Assembly (NCBI GenBank): GCA_040386295.1
Contig: JAZKFR010000035.1
Location: forward strand, 1 to 7,481
DNA length: 7,481 nt
Origin: JAZKFR01 sp040386295
Lineage (GTDB): Bacteria; Pseudomonadota; Gammaproteobacteria; Burkholderiales; Rhodocyclaceae
Direction of reading: 5' to 3'
Shown: positions 6,885 to 7,481 of the stretch, one piece after another
Position numbering within the stretch: position 1 is the stretch's first letter
Layout of the letters: each line of letters begins with the position of its first letter
Position numbers and translations under genes: made by a program
The notes under the pieces: model-generated
Seen by the model: only the letters and a program-made list of their open reading frames with translations
Told to the model about the DNA's origin: nothing
Database searches by the model: none

Positions 6885-7481
6885 GTGACGAAACCAGGTA
6901 TCGAAACGGAATCTCAGCAGCCAACAATCGCGCGCAATGCCGAAAACAAAGCGAGCGCACCGCCTATCGTCATGATCATGGGACCGACTGCTAGTGGCAA
7001 AACCGCACTAGCCTGCGCACTTACCCGTAGCTTCCCGCTTGAAATTATCAGCGTAGACTCGGCGCAAGTTTTTCGCCAAATGAACATCGGCACAGCAAAA
7101 CCAGACGCCGCCACGCTAGCGCACTACCCACACCAACTAATAGACCTGATTAGCCCACTCGAAAATTACTCGGCGGCACGGTTCTGCGCAGACGCGCACG
7201 AAGCAATCAAACACATTCGCGCACGCGGCAAAATCCCCCTACTCGTCGGTGGCACCATGCTCTACTTCAAAGCACTTATAGAAGGACTAGCTGAACTACC
7301 CGAGGCCGACGCAACAACTCGCTCTGCTTTAGAAGAAGAAGCAAAAAAATACGGCTGGGCGACTTTGCACCAGAAATTAGCTAGGCTTGATCCAGAAACA
7401 GCAGCACGCTTAGAAAGCAGTGATGCACAACGCATTCAACGGGCGCTTGAAATAATCCAGCTTACGGGACAAAGCATGTCA
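6885..7481 (+). CDS. miaA: tRNA dimethylallyltransferase MiaA (3' end cut by window edge)
   Basis: MiaA transfers a dimethylallyl group from DMAPP to N6 of A37 in tRNAs reading codons that begin with U. The 199 codons present include the P-loop GPTASGKT (33-40; K39, T40), the VDSAQ block with D58 and S59, NIGTAKP, the PHQLID block and LLVGGTMLYFKAL, all diagnostic. The start chosen is GTG at 6885, 4 nt after the reconstructed mutL stop and 7 nt after a GGGCGG ribosome-binding-like stretch (6872-6877). The first in-frame ATG (6972) would remove part of the first beta strand before the P-loop, so it is unlikely. An alternative GTG at 6870 would overlap mutL. The resulting N-terminal extension before the P-loop is about 16 residues longer than in E. 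coli and is polar. Translational coupling with mutL is likely. About a third of the protein lies beyond the window. Confidence 0.95.
   Translation, partial: MTKPGIETESQQPTIARNAENKASAPPIVMIMGPTASGKTALACALTRSFPLEIISVDSAQVFRQMNIGTAKPDAATLAHYPHQLIDLISPLENYSAARFCADAHEAIKHIRARGKIPLLVGGTMLYFKALIEGLAELPEADATTRSALEEEAKKYGWATLHQKLARLDPETAARLESSDAQRIQRALEIIQLTGQSMS

Overview
The window looks like ordinary chromosome from a betaproteobacterium, most likely order Burkholderiales. The basis is a mutL-miaA pair, a MutL carrying an endonuclease motif in the form seen in betaproteobacteria, an E. coli-like TrhP/YegQ, and moderate GC. Genus cannot be settled from sequence alone. I see no mobile element, CRISPR array, tRNA or rRNA. 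The window contains one 10-N assembly gap.

Layout from left to right. Positions 1-276 carry no gene but hold two folded, terminator-like structures downstream of the minus-strand trhP gene (277-1599). A divergent intergenic region with a long inverted repeat separates trhP from rng (RNase G, 1760-3214, plus strand). rng converges on a MaoC-like hydratase gene (3259-3702, minus strand). That gene is divergent from a Tat-exported dienelactone hydrolase family gene (3889-4812, plus strand). A 14-bp perfect hairpin then precedes mutL (4951 to a reconstructed stop at 6880). miaA follows only 4 nt after that stop and runs off the right edge.

Functionally, three of the six genes act on RNA: TrhP in tRNA wobble uridine hydroxylation, MiaA in tRNA A37 prenylation, and RNase G in rRNA and mRNA processing. 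MutL is DNA mismatch repair. The MaoC-like and dienelactone hydrolase family proteins are metabolic enzymes with unknown substrates. Only mutL-miaA looks like a tight operon.

No undescribed multi-gene system is evident. The points most worth checking are: (i) the N gap appears false, since merging a 6-nt duplication flanking it restores a normal MutL C-terminus; (ii) mutL may be transcribed as a leaderless mRNA; (iii) an 18-bp near-perfect inverted repeat lies between trhP and rng; (iv) a 12-bp tandem duplication copies the trhP stop codon.
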